A stretch of 64,000 nucleotides of DNA, taken from NCBI RefSeq assembly GCF_008629685.1, contig NZ_VWSF01000009.1, positions 124,001 through 188,000 on the forward strand. Reading direction: 5' to 3'. A program made the position numbers and the translations under genes. Position 1 is the first letter of the stretch; every line of letters starts with the position of its first letter. This stretch comes from Adhaeribacter rhizoryzae. Its GTDB lineage: Bacteria > Bacteroidota > Bacteroidia > Cytophagales > Hymenobacteraceae. Below, one piece after another: positions 1-8,457 of the stretch. The notes beneath the pieces were generated by a model, which was given only the letters and a program-made list of their open reading frames with translations, ran no database searches and had not been told where the DNA came from.

Positions 1-192
1 GGCTTGGGCCCGCAGCAAAGGAACAAGAATATCTTCTACGTCTTTATCAATCTGGTAAATGGTATCATCGGCACCTTCCTGGTGCACGGCTGCCCGTTCT
101 TCTATTGATTGTTCCCTCAACGACTGGTGTACTTTCCGGCAAACAGCCTCGCCAATCTGGCATAATACTTCCCGGATTAATTGGTGATTCAT
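1..192 (-). CDS. Inositol-monophosphatase-like protein, N-terminal part (gene runs off the window)
   Basis: The minus strand reads 64 codons from an ATG at 192 to the window edge without a stop. The protein begins MNHQLIREVLCQIGEAV and carries ADDTIYQIDKDVEDILVPLL. A helical start followed by an acidic 'D..Y.ID.DVE' segment resembles the first part of sugar/inositol phosphatase (FIG superfamily) proteins, whose catalytic DPxDGT motif would lie beyond the edge and cannot be seen. The assignment is therefore tentative; a coding region is likely because the frame is open and a start lies at the edge of a spacer. Confidence 0.5.
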   Translation of the reverse strand, partial: MNHQLIREVLCQIGEAVCRKVHQSLREQSIEERAAVHQEGADDTIYQIDKDVEDILVPLLRAQA

Positions 193-393
193 AGCTTTTG
201 CACTTAAGTTAACAAGCCTGCAATATTACCAATCCTAAACCACATAAATTTAGGCAACACAAATTTTTACCATCCCTTTACCATCAGGCTATAAGTAGCA
301 ATATTTTAGCTTGAGGAAAAAAATATTGCTAGTTTAAACGAGTTGTTCTGTTAAAAGGCATCAATCCGAAAAAATATTAGCTTACAGGAGCAG

Positions 394-1203
394 CTATTGC
401 GGCTGGCAAACCGGGCAGAAGTAAGTAGTACGGCCACCCACTTTATTTATTTCTAACGGCGATTGGTGTACGGGGCAGACTTGCCGCTCCAAGGGTTTTA
501 AAGCACTATCGTCCCAGCCGCGAGCGTGAATTAAAAAGGATTTTGGGAAGTTGCCGTAGATGGCTTCCTGCTCAATGGCGGTTTTCAGTACATTTTGAAT
601 AGCCGCGTGCAAGCGTGCAAATTCGTCTGGCGAAAGTTGGTTAGCCAGTTTAGCCGGGAATATGCCGGCCTGAAATAAAACTTCGTCGGCAATCCAGTTT
701 CCGATACCCGCTAGTATTTTCTGGTCCAGCAATAAAGATTTTATGGGCGCTTTGCGTTTTTCCAGACTAGCCTGTAATTGCGATAAGGTTATATCCAGCG
801 CATCGGGGCCTAAACTTTTCTCCTGCCGGTACGCTTCTACGCTTGCAGCCAATCCTACCCGCCCAAACTTACGCGAATCAATAAACGCCAACCGGAAGCC
901 GTTCTGAAAATAAAATACGATGCGGGCAAAGCGAGGCGTGTCTTCGGCATCGCGGTAGTAAGCTAAATCGCCGGTCATGCCAAAGTGCAGCACCAGGGTT
1001 TTGCCAGTGTTTAGGTTTATTAAAAAGTGCTTGCCAATGCGGTGTACTTCGGTAAACTGCGCGCCTTTCAACTCGCGTTGCAGCGTATCAAAATCGGTGG
1101 TAAGTTGCCGCTGATCTTCAACTTCCAAACTGGCAACGGTTTGGCCCAGGGCAGTTTCTTCAAAATAGCGGCGGTAGGTTTCTACTTCGGGTAATTCGGG
1201 CAT
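394..1203 (-). CDS. mutM: Formamidopyrimidine-DNA glycosylase family protein (Fpg/MutM-type)
   Basis: A base-excision repair glycosylase/AP lyase that removes oxidised purines such as 8-oxoguanine. The start MPELPEVE supplies the catalytic N-terminal proline and glutamate, a conserved lysine sits at K58 (RIGKHF), and the helix-two-turn-helix is at about 152-186 with N169 in AGIGNWIADE. The 269-aa length is normal for Fpg. The C-terminal finger (243-266) reads C243-x2-H246 then C263-x2-C266 after GGRTTYF, so the second of the four usual cysteines is a histidine; a CHCC site could still hold zinc. An Nei-like substrate preference cannot be excluded. It lies 48 bp downstream of the START gene on the same strand and may share its transcript. 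Confidence 0.88.
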   Translation of the reverse strand: MPELPEVETYRRYFEETALGQTVASLEVEDQRQLTTDFDTLQRELKGAQFTEVHRIGKHFLINLNTGKTLVLHFGMTGDLAYYRDAEDTPRFARIVFYFQNGFRLAFIDSRKFGRVGLAASVEAYRQEKSLGPDALDITLSQLQASLEKRKAPIKSLLLDQKILAGIGNWIADEVLFQAGIFPAKLANQLSPDEFARLHAAIQNVLKTAIEQEAIYGNFPKSFLIHARGWDDSALKPLERQVCPVHQSPLEINKVGGRTTYFCPVCQPQ

Positions 1204-1251
1204 AAAACAAAACTTAGTGCTTCTTAAACTACCAAAGCCAGAATAAGTTTA

Positions 1252-1878
1252 CTATTTACCGGCGTGCTTCTCAGATAAGAGCTCTCTGAGTTTTACGAAA
1301 GTATTGTACGGCCCGGTAGCAGCGGCCATGTTTACCAACCAGGACGGAATAGTGCCGCCCGGATTTACCCGAAAAACATAATCAATTTTAATTTTATCTT
1401 TTGCTACAGGCACTACCTCCCAGGTTGCTAACGAATAAGGTACCCGCACATAGCCTTTTTTGGACGGCACATAGCCTTCTGCACTTTTGGCCTGAATTGC
1501 TAAATTTTTGGTGCCGGGAATTTCCTGATAAGAGAATTCTACGACCAGGTCACGGTTGGTAACGGGCCAAGGCATATCGGTGGTAGTGTAATAAACAAAT
1601 GCGTATTGGTTTATTTTTTTTACCAGCGTCGCTTTTTCGGTGAGGTAAACCCAATCCGCGTGTCCGCTTACGTTTTGCAGCACACTAATTAAGCCTGCGG
1701 TAGTGCCGGGTAATTCGCAAACCACCCTAATTTCTTTTAATTTTTCGTTGGCAATGCCGCGCGTATAAACCGCAATGCCGTTCTCATTCTTTTTCAGTTC
1801 CCAATTATCCTGGGCAAAAACCTTTGCAATGCCCAGCCAGGTTACGGTCAGTAAAATCAGTAATCGAATGGTTATCAT
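1252..1878 (-). CDS. Exported START-domain lipid-binding protein
   Basis: 208 aa with a signal peptide (about 1-22, ending KVFAQ) followed by a single START-like domain. The body has the typical pattern WELKKNENGIAVYTR, then a central VYLTEKATLVKK segment and MPWPVTNRDLV, and ends with a basic/acidic helix. START domains bind a lipid or other hydrophobic ligand in a helix-grip cavity; the ligand here is unknown. Its start overlaps the end of the upstream epimerase gene by 4 nt, so it is the last gene of the five-gene operon that begins at 6305. A role as periplasmic carrier for the operon's product is an inference. Confidence 0.78.
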   Translation of the reverse strand: MITIRLLILLTVTWLGIAKVFAQDNWELKKNENGIAVYTRGIANEKLKEIRVVCELPGTTAGLISVLQNVSGHADWVYLTEKATLVKKINQYAFVYYTTTDMPWPVTNRDLVVEFSYQEIPGTKNLAIQAKSAEGYVPSKKGYVRVPYSLATWEVVPVAKDKIKIDYVFRVNPGGTIPSWLVNMAAATGPYNTFVKLRELLSEKHAGK

Positions 1879-2897
1879 GAAGCTTTAACTGCAAATTTCT
1901 CGCCTATTTCCCAGGGCATTTGCGCCAGGTTATTTAAATAATAATTAAGCCCTCCTACCCCCCGCAACCAAGCGGCTATTTGGGGATAAACAGATTTAAA
2001 ATCATTTTGAGGCTGGTAGCCTAAATTTTCCCGGATGGCGCTAATATCGAGCACGGCGTTTTGGGTAAGCGTATTTAAAACCAAAGGATTTAATTTAGCG
2101 CTAAATGGCACAATTTTATTTAAATCGGCCAGTAATTTTAACAAAGAAACCGGAATCGAGCAAACCTTTAATTCCTGTTGGTATACGGCCGCAAGCAATT
2201 GTAAAATAGATTGCCTTAAGTTGTAAACCGGTGCATCGGCTACATTATAGATTTGTAAAGCCGGTTGGCTGGTTTGCCGCAAAAATAAATTTATGGCGTA
2301 AGCAATATTGTCGACGTGGGTTAGCGAAGTGCTGATTTGAGCCGGAACGGGATGTACTACAATATTTCTCTTTACCATTCCGAGTAAGCGCGGTAATAAA
2401 ACGCGGTCGCCGATGCCGTAAATAGCTCTCGGGCGCAGAACTATTCTTTTCTGCCCGGCTCGAATATTTTCCGCCACCAGATTATCGGCCAGCAGTTTGG
2501 TTTTACCGTAAGGACTCAGGTTGGCCGCCAATGTAGCGCTGGTTTCTTTAGCCGGCACCTGGCCAAACTGGTAAACCGAAGACGACGAAATCTGCACAAA
2601 ATATTCGCAGTGCCGGGCCGCCGCCAGCACCTGCCGGGTACCTATTACATTATGCTGGTGTAAATCCTGGTAAGTGGCTGTATCGGAGGCCAGAGCCGCT
2701 GCATGAATACAAACATCCGCCCGAAATGGCGGCAACGATTGGGTAATATCGGCGGGTAAATATTCGGCAACAGCCGCCAGGTTGGGGTGCGATTTTGCTT
2801 GCCGGCCAACGGCCAGAATGGTATGCCCTTGCTCGTAAAAGTACCGGCACAAAGCAGCGCCCACGAAACCGTTCGCCCCCGTTATTACAATTTTCAT
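1875..2897 (-). CDS. NAD(P)-dependent extended SDR (epimerase/dehydratase or beta-hydroxy dehydrogenase type)
   Basis: 340-aa Rossmann-fold oxidoreductase. The nucleotide-binding glycine motif is at residues 5-13 (ITGANGFVG), the catalytic serine region at 104-107, and the YxxxK pair is Y130/K134 (SPYGKTK). Length and motifs fit the extended SDR family, which includes nucleotide-sugar epimerases, 3-beta-hydroxysteroid-type dehydrogenases and OleD. It sits between a ketosynthase/ligase pair and a START gene with 4-nt overlaps on both sides. In that context reduction of a beta-keto product is a more likely job than sugar epimerisation, but this is inference from neighbours only. Confidence 0.85.
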   Translation of the reverse strand: MKIVITGANGFVGAALCRYFYEQGHTILAVGRQAKSHPNLAAVAEYLPADITQSLPPFRADVCIHAAALASDTATYQDLHQHNVIGTRQVLAAARHCEYFVQISSSSVYQFGQVPAKETSATLAANLSPYGKTKLLADNLVAENIRAGQKRIVLRPRAIYGIGDRVLLPRLLGMVKRNIVVHPVPAQISTSLTHVDNIAYAINLFLRQTSQPALQIYNVADAPVYNLRQSILQLLAAVYQQELKVCSIPVSLLKLLADLNKIVPFSAKLNPLVLNTLTQNAVLDISAIRENLGYQPQNDFKSVYPQIAAWLRGVGGLNYYLNNLAQMPWEIGEKFAVKAS

Positions 2898-4438
2898 TTC
2901 TTGCGGGCTTTAATGGTGGCGGCAATTTGGGCGCGGTCTATTTTGTGCTGCCGACCTTTACGGGGTACCTGCATAAAAACTACTTCGTCGGGTAAGGCTT
3001 TTCTTTCGATTTGCAGTTCACCGTAAGATATTTTATCCAGAATGTATTTGGCGGTCAGGTTTTGACTGGTTTCTACGGCCAGGTACACTTCTTCGTCTTC
3101 TTTTTCGGGCGAATAAATACCCACCATGGCAGCTTCTTCTACGCCCGGAATTTTCTTAATAGTATCTTCGTATAGCGCCGGGTAAATATTGGTGTTGCTG
3201 CGGATAATCATTTCTTTTTTCCGGCCCATGAGTAAAATATTGCCATCCGCATCTAATCGGGCTAAGTCACCAGTAGCATGAAATTCGGGCCGATTTGGAA
3301 GGTGATAATACCGGGAAAACAGTTGTTCCGAACTTACCAACAGTTCGCCGTCTTCGGCTATTTTTACTTCTACGCCGGCTACCGGTTTGCCTACCAAATC
3401 GCCAGTGCCCGTATAGTTTATTTTTTCGCGACCATCCACGGTGCTTACAAGCAAATGCTCCGTCATGCCGTAAGTAATGGTTAACCGTACCTGATCGGTA
3501 CAAACGGCCGCTAACCTTTTCAGAAAGCTTTTATGTACCGGCGCCGACCCCAGCATAATGTGATTTAAAGAAGCTGGTAATTGACATCCTTGCTTCTCGC
3601 AATATTGTACCAACGGCAAAAAATCGCTAGGCGGACCAAACAGAATACTAATTTTATTCTTTTCGAAAAAATCCAGCTTTTGCCGGACATTCAGCTTGGG
3701 GTTATAAATAAATACCGGAATTTTGGCGGTAATGCCCAACAATACAAAATGCGGTAAGTAAGTAGCCAATCGGTCGTTGGGGTTGCCTTGTACTAGTTCG
3801 CTTAGTAAGTTAATGCTGCGGCTTAATGAAGTTAAAGAATGTAACACGCCCTTAGGCTCCTGCAACGTACCCGATGTATAGGTAATCAGGTAATTGTGGT
3901 TGCTTTTATCTTCGAGTAAGTTAACAGTTTGTGGGGGCGCTTTTAAGAGTTTTTGCAGTGAAGTAAACTTTTGCAGCAAAGGCAACCGGGGACCGGAACC
4001 AATAATTTTTAAGTTTTTTACCCGCGGAAAGTAAACCGGTTTATCAGCCAATTTAAAATAAGCGTACCGGAGCAGCGGATGTTCCTGCAAAAGCAGCAAA
4101 CGCGTATCCACAAAAGCCCACTGGGGTTTTAACTGCGACAGTTTAGCCGCGTAAAGCTCCCGCCCCATTTCCGGATCGATGATAGCCGCCTGGCATCGAA
4201 TCATCATGGTGGCGTACATCACCTTTAAAAAATCAGCCCCAGGCGCGACGGCAATAATCACGATATCGTCTTTTTGCAGGCCTAGCTTTAGGAGTTGCTG
4301 ACCCAGGTGCATGCTTTCGGTTAATAGTTGGCGTGGCGTAAGGGTTTCCTGGCCGTTACACAAAATTGCTTGTTGCGTTTCCGGCTGAGCCAGCTTTATC
4401 AGCGGTTCCAGAATAGGTGAATTATACAACATTACCAA
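2894..4438 (-). CDS. AMP-dependent acyl synthetase/ligase (ANL superfamily)
   Basis: 514-aa adenylate-forming enzyme. The phosphate-binding loop is YTSGTLQEPKG (187-197), followed by the ANL core signature (ITYGMTEHLL), the hinge-type ATGDLARLDADGN and a C-terminal lysine segment (RKGRQHKID). Family members activate a carboxylate as acyl-AMP and then form a CoA ester or, in the OleC subgroup, a beta-lactone from a beta-hydroxy acid. Overlaps of 4 nt with the downstream SDR and 7 nt with the upstream ketosynthase indicate translational coupling. Whether it is a CoA ligase feeding the ketosynthase or an OleC-like lactone synthetase acting after the SDR cannot be decided from the sequence alone. 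Confidence 0.87.
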   Translation of the reverse strand: MVMLYNSPILEPLIKLAQPETQQAILCNGQETLTPRQLLTESMHLGQQLLKLGLQKDDIVIIAVAPGADFLKVMYATMMIRCQAAIIDPEMGRELYAAKLSQLKPQWAFVDTRLLLLQEHPLLRYAYFKLADKPVYFPRVKNLKIIGSGPRLPLLQKFTSLQKLLKAPPQTVNLLEDKSNHNYLITYTSGTLQEPKGVLHSLTSLSRSINLLSELVQGNPNDRLATYLPHFVLLGITAKIPVFIYNPKLNVRQKLDFFEKNKISILFGPPSDFLPLVQYCEKQGCQLPASLNHIMLGSAPVHKSFLKRLAAVCTDQVRLTITYGMTEHLLVSTVDGREKINYTGTGDLVGKPVAGVEVKIAEDGELLVSSEQLFSRYYHLPNRPEFHATGDLARLDADGNILLMGRKKEMIIRSNTNIYPALYEDTIKKIPGVEEAAMVGIYSPEKEDEEVYLAVETSQNLTAKYILDKISYGELQIERKALPDEVVFMQVPRKGRQHKIDRAQIAATIKARKK

Positions 4439-5430
4439 ATAATTAAGCTAATCGACATACTAATTCCGGCCGCCAAACCAATAATCATTATTTTCTGACC
4501 TTTTTTTAGTTTACCCGCCTGCTCGGCCAGCGAAATACTCAATGGAATAGAAGCGGCCGCGGTATTGCCGTATTCTTCCACAATGCAATGCACTTTCTCG
4601 ATGGGAATATTAGCTTCGCGCGCCAGGGCATCGCAGGAGTTTTTAGATACCTGGTGAATAAAATAATGATCAATATCGTAGCGGGTAAAGCCGGTTTTCT
4701 CCAGGCATTTTTCTATCAGGTCACCTCTCTCGCGGGCAAACACTTCGCGTAGTTCGGAGGTTTTACCCTCAAAATAATTTTTACCAGGTTCCTGCGGATA
4801 CATCGAGCCGCCGCCCGGAATGACGCACAATTCCCAATATTTACCAATCGACCGGTTTTCTTGGTATATAATACCCGATTCATCTTCGCTTGCTTCTAAC
4901 AAAGCAGCGCTACCGGCATCGCCCAAAGTAAAACTGGCCAGCCGTTTAATTAAATCTACTTCGTCCTGAACCTTAAATTTAATGGCATGCTGCAATATTT
5001 CGCCGTTGGTAATCAGCACCCGCCTGTAGTCGCCGCTTTTTATTAAACTAGCTCCTACTTGCAGCGCGGTCATAAAGCTGTTGCAGGCATTTTTTACATC
5101 AAAAACCGGACAGGTTAATCCTAACTTGGTCTGCACAATATTGGCGGTGGCCGGCTCGATTAGGTCGCTGCTGGCAGCCGCAAATATTAAGCAATCGATA
5201 GAATTGGGATCTACCTGGGCCAGAATTTTACGCGCCGCGCCGGCAGCCAGGTCGGAGCACTGGATTCCGGCATCGGCAAAGTAACGGTTTTTAATACCGA
5301 ACAACCTTTCGAGCACACCGGGCGCCAGCAACCTTTGGTCTTGGTTTACCTGGGCCTCGATTTCCTGGCTGCTTACCCGCCGGGAGTTTGCCAGATAATT
5401 AGCGATATAACTTATTTTTACCCGGCTCAT
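4432..5430 (-). CDS. 3-oxoacyl-ACP synthase III family ketosynthase (FabH/OleA-like)
   Basis: 332-aa thiolase-fold condensing enzyme. The full catalytic triad is visible: C116 in DVKNACNSFM, H259 in YFIHQVSK and N289 in EEYGNTAAASIP, with a glycine-rich C-terminal GLAAGISMS. KAS III enzymes condense an acyl-CoA with malonyl-ACP, or with a second acyl-CoA in the OleA branch. The gene is embedded in an operon with a diiron oxygenase, an ANL ligase and an SDR, and no acyl carrier protein or other fab gene lies near. That argues for a specialised rather than housekeeping function. Confidence 0.9.
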   Translation of the reverse strand: MSRVKISYIANYLANSRRVSSQEIEAQVNQDQRLLAPGVLERLFGIKNRYFADAGIQCSDLAAGAARKILAQVDPNSIDCLIFAAASSDLIEPATANIVQTKLGLTCPVFDVKNACNSFMTALQVGASLIKSGDYRRVLITNGEILQHAIKFKVQDEVDLIKRLASFTLGDAGSAALLEASEDESGIIYQENRSIGKYWELCVIPGGGSMYPQEPGKNYFEGKTSELREVFARERGDLIEKCLEKTGFTRYDIDHYFIHQVSKNSCDALAREANIPIEKVHCIVEEYGNTAAASIPLSISLAEQAGKLKKGQKIMIIGLAAGISMSISLIIW

Positions 5431-6305
5431 ACGTTTGCTTTTAAAATTAACCGCCAGGCCCAGCGGGTACTCCGGTTAAAGCCGCCCCACTCGTCTACAA
5501 ACTGCACAATAGTTTTTAAGCATTCCTGGCCAAACTTCCTTTTATAATTCTGGTTGGCCATTTTATAAACCTGGTCAGGGTTTTGTAGGCCCAACCGACC
5601 GAAGATTTCTTTTTTCACGTACATGGTGCGCATAAATAGCACATTAAATAATACCAGGTAGCTGTAAAAGCTTCTTTTTACATAGCCGGCTTTATCGGTG
5701 TAGCGCCGCAAAAACGCTTTGGTGAAATGAATGTGCCGACCTTCTTCTATGTTATGCAGCTCGGCTACTTTCTTCAGGACTGGGTAAACCCGAGGGCCTT
5801 TGCGCAGGTGGTTGCCGTATAAATCGGCCATCATTTCCACGGCCAGGCAACTCATAAACACGGCATCTACCGGCATAAACTTTACCGTAAACTGACCTAA
5901 AAAATTATGCAGGCGGGTTGGCTTAATGGGCTTGCCGTTTAAGTGGGCAATGGCCTGGGCAAACATTTCCTGGTGCCGGAACTCTTCAATTAATTCGCGC
6001 AGCAAAAATTTATACTCTACATTATCGGGCTGCAAAGTCAGGATGTAGCGGTTCATGAACAAACAGAACAAGGCTTCGCTCCAGCCATACGAATACATTA
6101 CCTGTACCACTTCGTGCCGGCCTAATTCGGTTTTTTGGGTTGGAGTAAGGCTGTCGTAAAATGGTAAACCCGATAAGGAATTTAATTTTTCGGGCAGAAA
6201 CTCGTCTTCGGGTAAAGCCGGAATATTCCAGGGCACAAAGGTTTCGGGTAGTAAAGGCTTATCTTTACTAATTTTAATGAGGCGTTCAACTTCCTGAACT
6301 TCCAT
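5427..6305 (-). CDS. Diiron oxygenase of the AurF (p-aminobenzoate N-oxygenase) family
   Basis: 292-aa helical protein with ferritin-like iron ligands spaced as in AurF: E108-x2-H111 (EEFRH), E157 (AVEMMADLYG) and H184-x3-E188-x2-H191 (HNIEEGRH). AurF-type enzymes use a carboxylate- and histidine-bridged diiron centre and O2 to oxidise amines or unactivated C-H bonds. It is the first gene of a five-gene minus-strand operon and overlaps the ketosynthase by 4 nt. The start at 6305 is followed upstream by an AT-rich spacer of about 480 bp, so the operon promoter should lie there. The true substrate is unknown. Confidence 0.85.
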   Translation of the reverse strand: MEVQEVERLIKISKDKPLLPETFVPWNIPALPEDEFLPEKLNSLSGLPFYDSLTPTQKTELGRHEVVQVMYSYGWSEALFCLFMNRYILTLQPDNVEYKFLLRELIEEFRHQEMFAQAIAHLNGKPIKPTRLHNFLGQFTVKFMPVDAVFMSCLAVEMMADLYGNHLRKGPRVYPVLKKVAELHNIEEGRHIHFTKAFLRRYTDKAGYVKRSFYSYLVLFNVLFMRTMYVKKEIFGRLGLQNPDQVYKMANQNYKRKFGQECLKTIVQFVDEWGGFNRSTRWAWRLILKANV

Positions 6306-6789
6306 AACTTTAACAAATAAACAGGATGGATTTTAAATAATATTTAGCATTTATGGCAGTAACAGCCCTTTGGTAAATTATCTGGTTTGTTAAGATAAAA
6401 AGGAAGTTGCTTTAACTGTATATCAGCTATTTAATATAATAAAAATAGGTGAATCTCACTAATAAAATACGGCAAGTTTTAGGTAATAATTACTTTTCAT
6501 AGCGTTACAAAACCAATATAAACACTTGAATATATTGAACTTACCAAAAAATTATAAGACTTTTAAAACCAAAATATTAAACCTGTAGCTTAATTTAATG
6601 GAAGAGCCCGGAAATTAACAGTTGGTCACCTTTAGCCTAAGTGAATTCCCCTGCAATTGGTTAATAAAACCAGAAAAGCTTTCCCGAACGCAACTGATAC
6701 AACACCAATTACTATTCAGAAAAGCTTTACTAAATGCTGCCAAAATATTCAGGTATCGGCTACCAAAATTCTAGTTCGAGAATAAATTA
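6306..6789. other. AT-rich intergenic spacer upstream of the diiron operon
   Basis: 484 bp without a credible gene. It must contain the promoter of the 1252-6305 operon, because the next gene on the left strand ends at 6790. No clear TAnnTTTG element was found; the closest minus-strand match (TTTATTTG, about 6320) misses one base and lies very near the ATG. A tRNA-like D-arm (6581-6610) was examined and rejected. Confidence 0.4.
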
Positions 6790-7686
6790 TCAGAGAACGT
6801 ATTGTTTGTTTTTCTGGCCCATGTAATAAGGGAAATCAGTGGGCGAAGAAATACCGTTTTCGTAGGAACCGGAAGAGCCCAAGGCCGGGGTAAAATCAAA
6901 TTCCAACCATTCGTACAGGTTGTTGTAGTCATTACCGCCAACATAAACCTGTTTTTTCACGCCATTCAGTTCACTCTCGATGTTCATGCGGTACTCGGTT
7001 ACCGGAATATCGCCGATGTAATAATTCTGGCCAGGCCCATTGTTGATGGTAAAAGTCTTTTTAACGGTGCCGGCTGCAGTAGCAGGCGTTCCATCGAGGT
7101 ATTTAGCGTTACTAGTCGGCGTTAAAGTCACAGTTACTTTCGTGCCAACCGCCATAACCGGTACCTTGCTGTTTACATTTACAAACCGGAGCGAACCGCC
7201 AAAATAACCCCAGCCGTTCTCCAAGCTGGCACTTCTGTCCGGAATACGGCCATTTAACTTCCAGACAAAGTTTTTCACCGCGCCATTCTCACCGGTGGTA
7301 AAGAAGTCGTAGTCAGCATCATCGTTCATACCCAGGCGCAGATGGAAGGTTTTATCTTTATAGGTTACTTCTTTCCAGGCGTATATTTTCCAGCTGCCAA
7401 TGGCAGGCAAGGTTAAGCTGTAGGTACCATCGTTTTTGGTTGTTCCTTCTACATAAACATTATAACCCGCCGGGTTCTCGGCTCTTACTTTTACGCCTGC
7501 CATGGGGTTACCGCGGTCATCTACGGCTTTCCCGCTCACGGTATTGGCTCCCTGACCAGGTGTATTCGGTTCAATTTTTTCTGGTTCTTCGCAAGAGGTA
7601 AAAGCAAATAGCGCCACTATATACAAAAGGAATAATTTTGCTAAAGTACGGCCAGAGGTGGGATAAAAATTAAATTCGTTTTTCAT
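6790..7686 (-). CDS. Lipoprotein with carboxypeptidase-regulatory-like domain
   Basis: 298 aa with a long N-region, a hydrophobic segment and a lipobox ending FAFTSC at about residue 32, followed by EEPEKIE. Residues about 50-110 form a CarboxypepD_reg (transthyretin-like beta-sandwich) domain: VSGKAVDDRGNPMAGVKVRA, then a GTTKNDGTYSLTLP turn. The remainder is beta-rich with aromatic residues and has no family I recognise. The acidic run after the lipidated Cys is what surface-exported lipoproteins of this phylum often show. No same-strand partner overlaps it, so it is probably a single-gene unit with a role in cell-surface structure or adhesion. Confidence 0.75.
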   Translation of the reverse strand: MKNEFNFYPTSGRTLAKLFLLYIVALFAFTSCEEPEKIEPNTPGQGANTVSGKAVDDRGNPMAGVKVRAENPAGYNVYVEGTTKNDGTYSLTLPAIGSWKIYAWKEVTYKDKTFHLRLGMNDDADYDFFTTGENGAVKNFVWKLNGRIPDRSASLENGWGYFGGSLRFVNVNSKVPVMAVGTKVTVTLTPTSNAKYLDGTPATAAGTVKKTFTINNGPGQNYYIGDIPVTEYRMNIESELNGVKKQVYVGGNDYNNLYEWLEFDFTPALGSSGSYENGISSPTDFPYYMGQKNKQYVL

Positions 7687-7924
7687 AGTTTGCAGGTTGT
7701 CTGGTGTTTTTTTTTGAATTGTATGCTGCGCTAAACCGGAAGCTGGATTAAGTACAAAAAGCGAATAGGCGAAGCGGTGGCATTAAATCAGGCTTTAAAA
7801 TAGCCGTAAATAACACCACCTCTTTAAACATCCTTCACTACCTTTTTTTAGATAATAGCTTTGAAAGCTAGCTGGCAGTTATAGCGCAGTCGATAACAGG
7901 TAGCCAATAAAAATTCCGAACATG

Positions 7925-8218
7925 TTATTTTCTGGCAAGTGTTTTAGCCGGTTGTGGTTTGGCCTGGGCTATTTCTGAGGTAAGCATATAACCTACCTGG
8001 CCATTTAGGGTAACAATAGACCACTGATTGTTGTACTTGCGAACCACCACAATTTCGTCGGCGCTGGTTAAAGCTTTCAGTACTTCGGTGGAGGTACCCG
8101 GCTGGCGATACATTTTGCTGTTTTCGTAGCGGGCAGAAGCCAACATTTCGGTTTTGTTAGCGGCAAATACAAATGCAGTTTGTAAAGAAAGCGCGAAAAT
8201 AAATACTAACTTTTTCAT
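7925..8218 (-). CDS. Small exported SH3b-like domain protein
   Basis: 97 aa. A signal peptide (MKKLVFIFALSLQTAFVFA) precedes a short beta-rich module. The order 'M.RQPGTSTEVLKALTSADEIVVVRKYNNQWSIVTLNGQVGYM' split by strands resembles bacterial SH3 domains: a reset-type RQPGTST, a charged strand, W-x-x-V and a final G-Y-M. Such domains usually bind cell-wall peptides or act as spacers. Genes on both sides are separated by more than 200 bp, so it is likely transcribed alone. The tail is rich in Lys/Pro/Ala. Confidence 0.65.
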   Translation of the reverse strand: MKKLVFIFALSLQTAFVFAANKTEMLASARYENSKMYRQPGTSTEVLKALTSADEIVVVRKYNNQWSIVTLNGQVGYMLTSEIAQAKPQPAKTLARK

Positions 8219-8457
8219 AGTGTTTTTTAGATTAGGGATCGGGGTTTATTATTGTTTTTGTTTTACTTTTTTGTTTACCAGAAGCTTTGTTGCACTGATA
8301 TTCAATGCTTTTGCTTCCGAACAATACAAAGTTGCAACGAACACGAAGCGAATAAAAATAATACTAAACGAAAGGCGAAAAGAGCGGAATGAATGACTTA
8401 AACAGCGGGTTAACCCTGCCCAGGCTAACAACCTAAAAACAAATTTTTCTAAAAAAA

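Noticed and set aside
2035..2226. Plus-strand open frame inside the SDR gene
   Set aside because: Shadow of the SDR coding frame with no domain.
6581..6610. tRNA-like D-arm (TAGCTTAATTTAATGGAAGAGC)
   Set aside because: No anticodon stem, T-arm (GGTTCGA) or acceptor pairing follows.
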